A model generated the notes under the pieces. The model did not search any database, was not told the DNA's origin, and saw nothing but the letters and a program-made list of their open reading frames with translations. Both the position numbers and the translations under genes were made by a program. From Acinetobacter sp. Marseille-Q1618 (lineage in GTDB: Bacteria > Pseudomonadota > Gammaproteobacteria > Pseudomonadales > Moraxellaceae), in the NCBI RefSeq assembly GCF_902809855.1, contig NZ_CADDWJ010000001.1, forward strand, positions 1,116,001-1,180,000: a DNA stretch of 64,000 bases, in the 5' to 3' direction. Position 1 is the first letter of the stretch. Each line of letters opens with the position of its first letter. This document shows positions 63,288 through 64,000 of the stretch, in pieces.

Positions 63288-64000
63288 TTAATTGGCTTTT
63301 TCTTCTATAGAAACAAAGTCTTGCAATGGGAGGGTTTTATCTCTCAATTGCTGCTCAACTTCTTGTTGTCGAACCTGATCAGTATATTGTTGTGCTCGTT
63401 GTAACTGTGTTGCTAAATGATCCATACTTTGTTGTAAGTTGGGTAAGGCTCTGACTTTAAACTCATTGACCAAATCTATTGTTTCAAAGATTTGATTAAA
63501 TGCAGTCTGTAACTTTTCAACATTGATCACACTATTCGCAGACTGTGATTGTATTTCACGGGTTTGTTGATTAAGCATCTTACTGGTCGAAACAATCAAA
63601 TCTTCAGTTGTGCTATTGATGATTTTCACCTGATTTAAGACCAGTTTTTGAGTTGAAAGTGCTTGTGCAACCACCATCGCTGTTTGCAATGCCGAAACTG
63701 TCGTCATTAAGGCACGATCTACACCTTTGATCAATTCTAAATTATTCTTACGAATCAAATCTAAAGACATATAGGCTTGTACGCTTACTGCCTGCTGCGT
63801 CATTAAGTCGGTGACTTTTTGCTTTACATAGAATAAAACTTCTTCTTGTAAAACCATGGCTTTTTGTGGATCAGACGAACGTACGTTTTCAATCACTTGC
63901 TCAACTTTATGTCCAAGTTCTTGCCCAATATAACTATATTGTTCAAGTTCTTGCATCGTATCCCACATGGTACGTTTGTCACGTTCTAAAGCAATATTGT
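63288..64000 (-). CDS. TelA-family (toxic anion resistance) protein, 5' end outside window
   Basis: At least 237 residues; the frame stays open to base 64000 (upstream residues NIALERDKRT before MWDTMQELEQYSYIGQELG). Helical TelA features: VLQEEVLFYVKQKVTDLMTQQAV, YMSLDLIRKNNLELIKGVDRAL, LQTAMVVAQALSTQKLVLNQV. TelA/KlaA-like proteins are linked to tellurite and envelope stress tolerance. The window holds the C-terminal part. Confidence 0.88.
   Translation of the reverse strand, partial: NIALERDKRTMWDTMQELEQYSYIGQELGHKVEQVIENVRSSDPQKAMVLQEEVLFYVKQKVTDLMTQQAVSVQAYMSLDLIRKNNLELIKGVDRALMTTVSALQTAMVVAQALSTQKLVLNQVKIINSTTEDLIVSTSKMLNQQTREIQSQSANSVINVEKLQTAFNQIFETIDLVNEFKVRALPNLQQSMDHLATQLQRAQQYTDQVRQQEVEQQLRDKTLPLQDFVSIEEKAN

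Overview
The window looks like an Acinetobacter chromosome carrying one complete, apparently intact prophage. Genus evidence: an AT-rich chromosome, the adjacent dat-ddc pair for 1,3-diaminopropane synthesis, proB-obgE, a DUF1615 lipoprotein and a MoxR/DUF58/TgpA operon. Host genes fill 1-7457 and 45205-64000. The prophage fills 7458-45204 and is bounded by 52-bp direct repeats. The right-hand repeat (45153-45204) lies in the 3' part of an intact tRNA-Val(GAC) gene, and the left copy (7458-7509) is the displaced tRNA fragment.

Left flank (1-7457): the end of a pirin gene, a Baeyer-Villiger-type flavin monooxygenase, a fatty-acid desaturase, a DUF2520 Rossmann protein, an OmpA-like membrane-anchored protein, a REP/MITE-like intergenic repeat, and a MOSC-domain gene broken by a one-base shift in a homopolymer.

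Prophage (about 37.7 kb): a temperate podovirus with P22-type morphogenesis genes. Rightward genes: the CI/LexA-type repressor, then a DUF2800-DUF2815-PolA-exonuclease-VRR nuclease-SNF2 replication module and a possible excisionase. Leftward: a Cro-like gene, a primase-helicase, a Q-type antiterminator, a likely late promoter (pR') with an immediate terminator (tR'), then one long late operon. The late operon holds small cargo genes, TerS, TerL, P22-like portal, scaffold and coat, two secreted-protein cassettes, tail accessory factors, three ejection-type proteins with a virion lysozyme, tail-adaptor proteins, holin and endolysin. The integrase is at the right end. At least fourteen intrinsic terminators point along the late operon, three of them inside coding sequences, so late expression should depend on processive antitermination by Q.

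The most unusual content is cargo in the late operon. (i) Two tandem units each have a repeated hairpin, a secreted protein with a conserved inovirus TspB/pIII-like N-domain and a variable C-terminal domain, a tightly linked small gene, and a second repeated hairpin; the layout matches polymorphic toxin-immunity pairs. (ii) A two-gene cassette with its own extended -10 promoter encodes a secreted Cys-containing protein and a secreted single-domain relative of the phage's own ejection protein, a candidate superinfection-exclusion decoy. (iii) A divergent locus has a 21-residue hydrophobic peptide in a structured mRNA next to a ribbon-helix-helix regulator. (iv) Two small anchored proteins share a C-x17-C-x-C pattern.

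Right flank (45205-64000): tRNA-Val, tgpA-like transglutaminase, DUF58 and MoxR genes, a DUF1615 lipoprotein, a HAD phosphatase, proB, obgE, LemA and DUF3137 genes, ddc and dat, a SIMPL protein, a PAP2 phosphatase, a TSUP permease, a two-TM protein and the C-terminal part of a TelA-family gene cut by the window end. Assignments rest on motifs and gene order read by eye; no database search was run.
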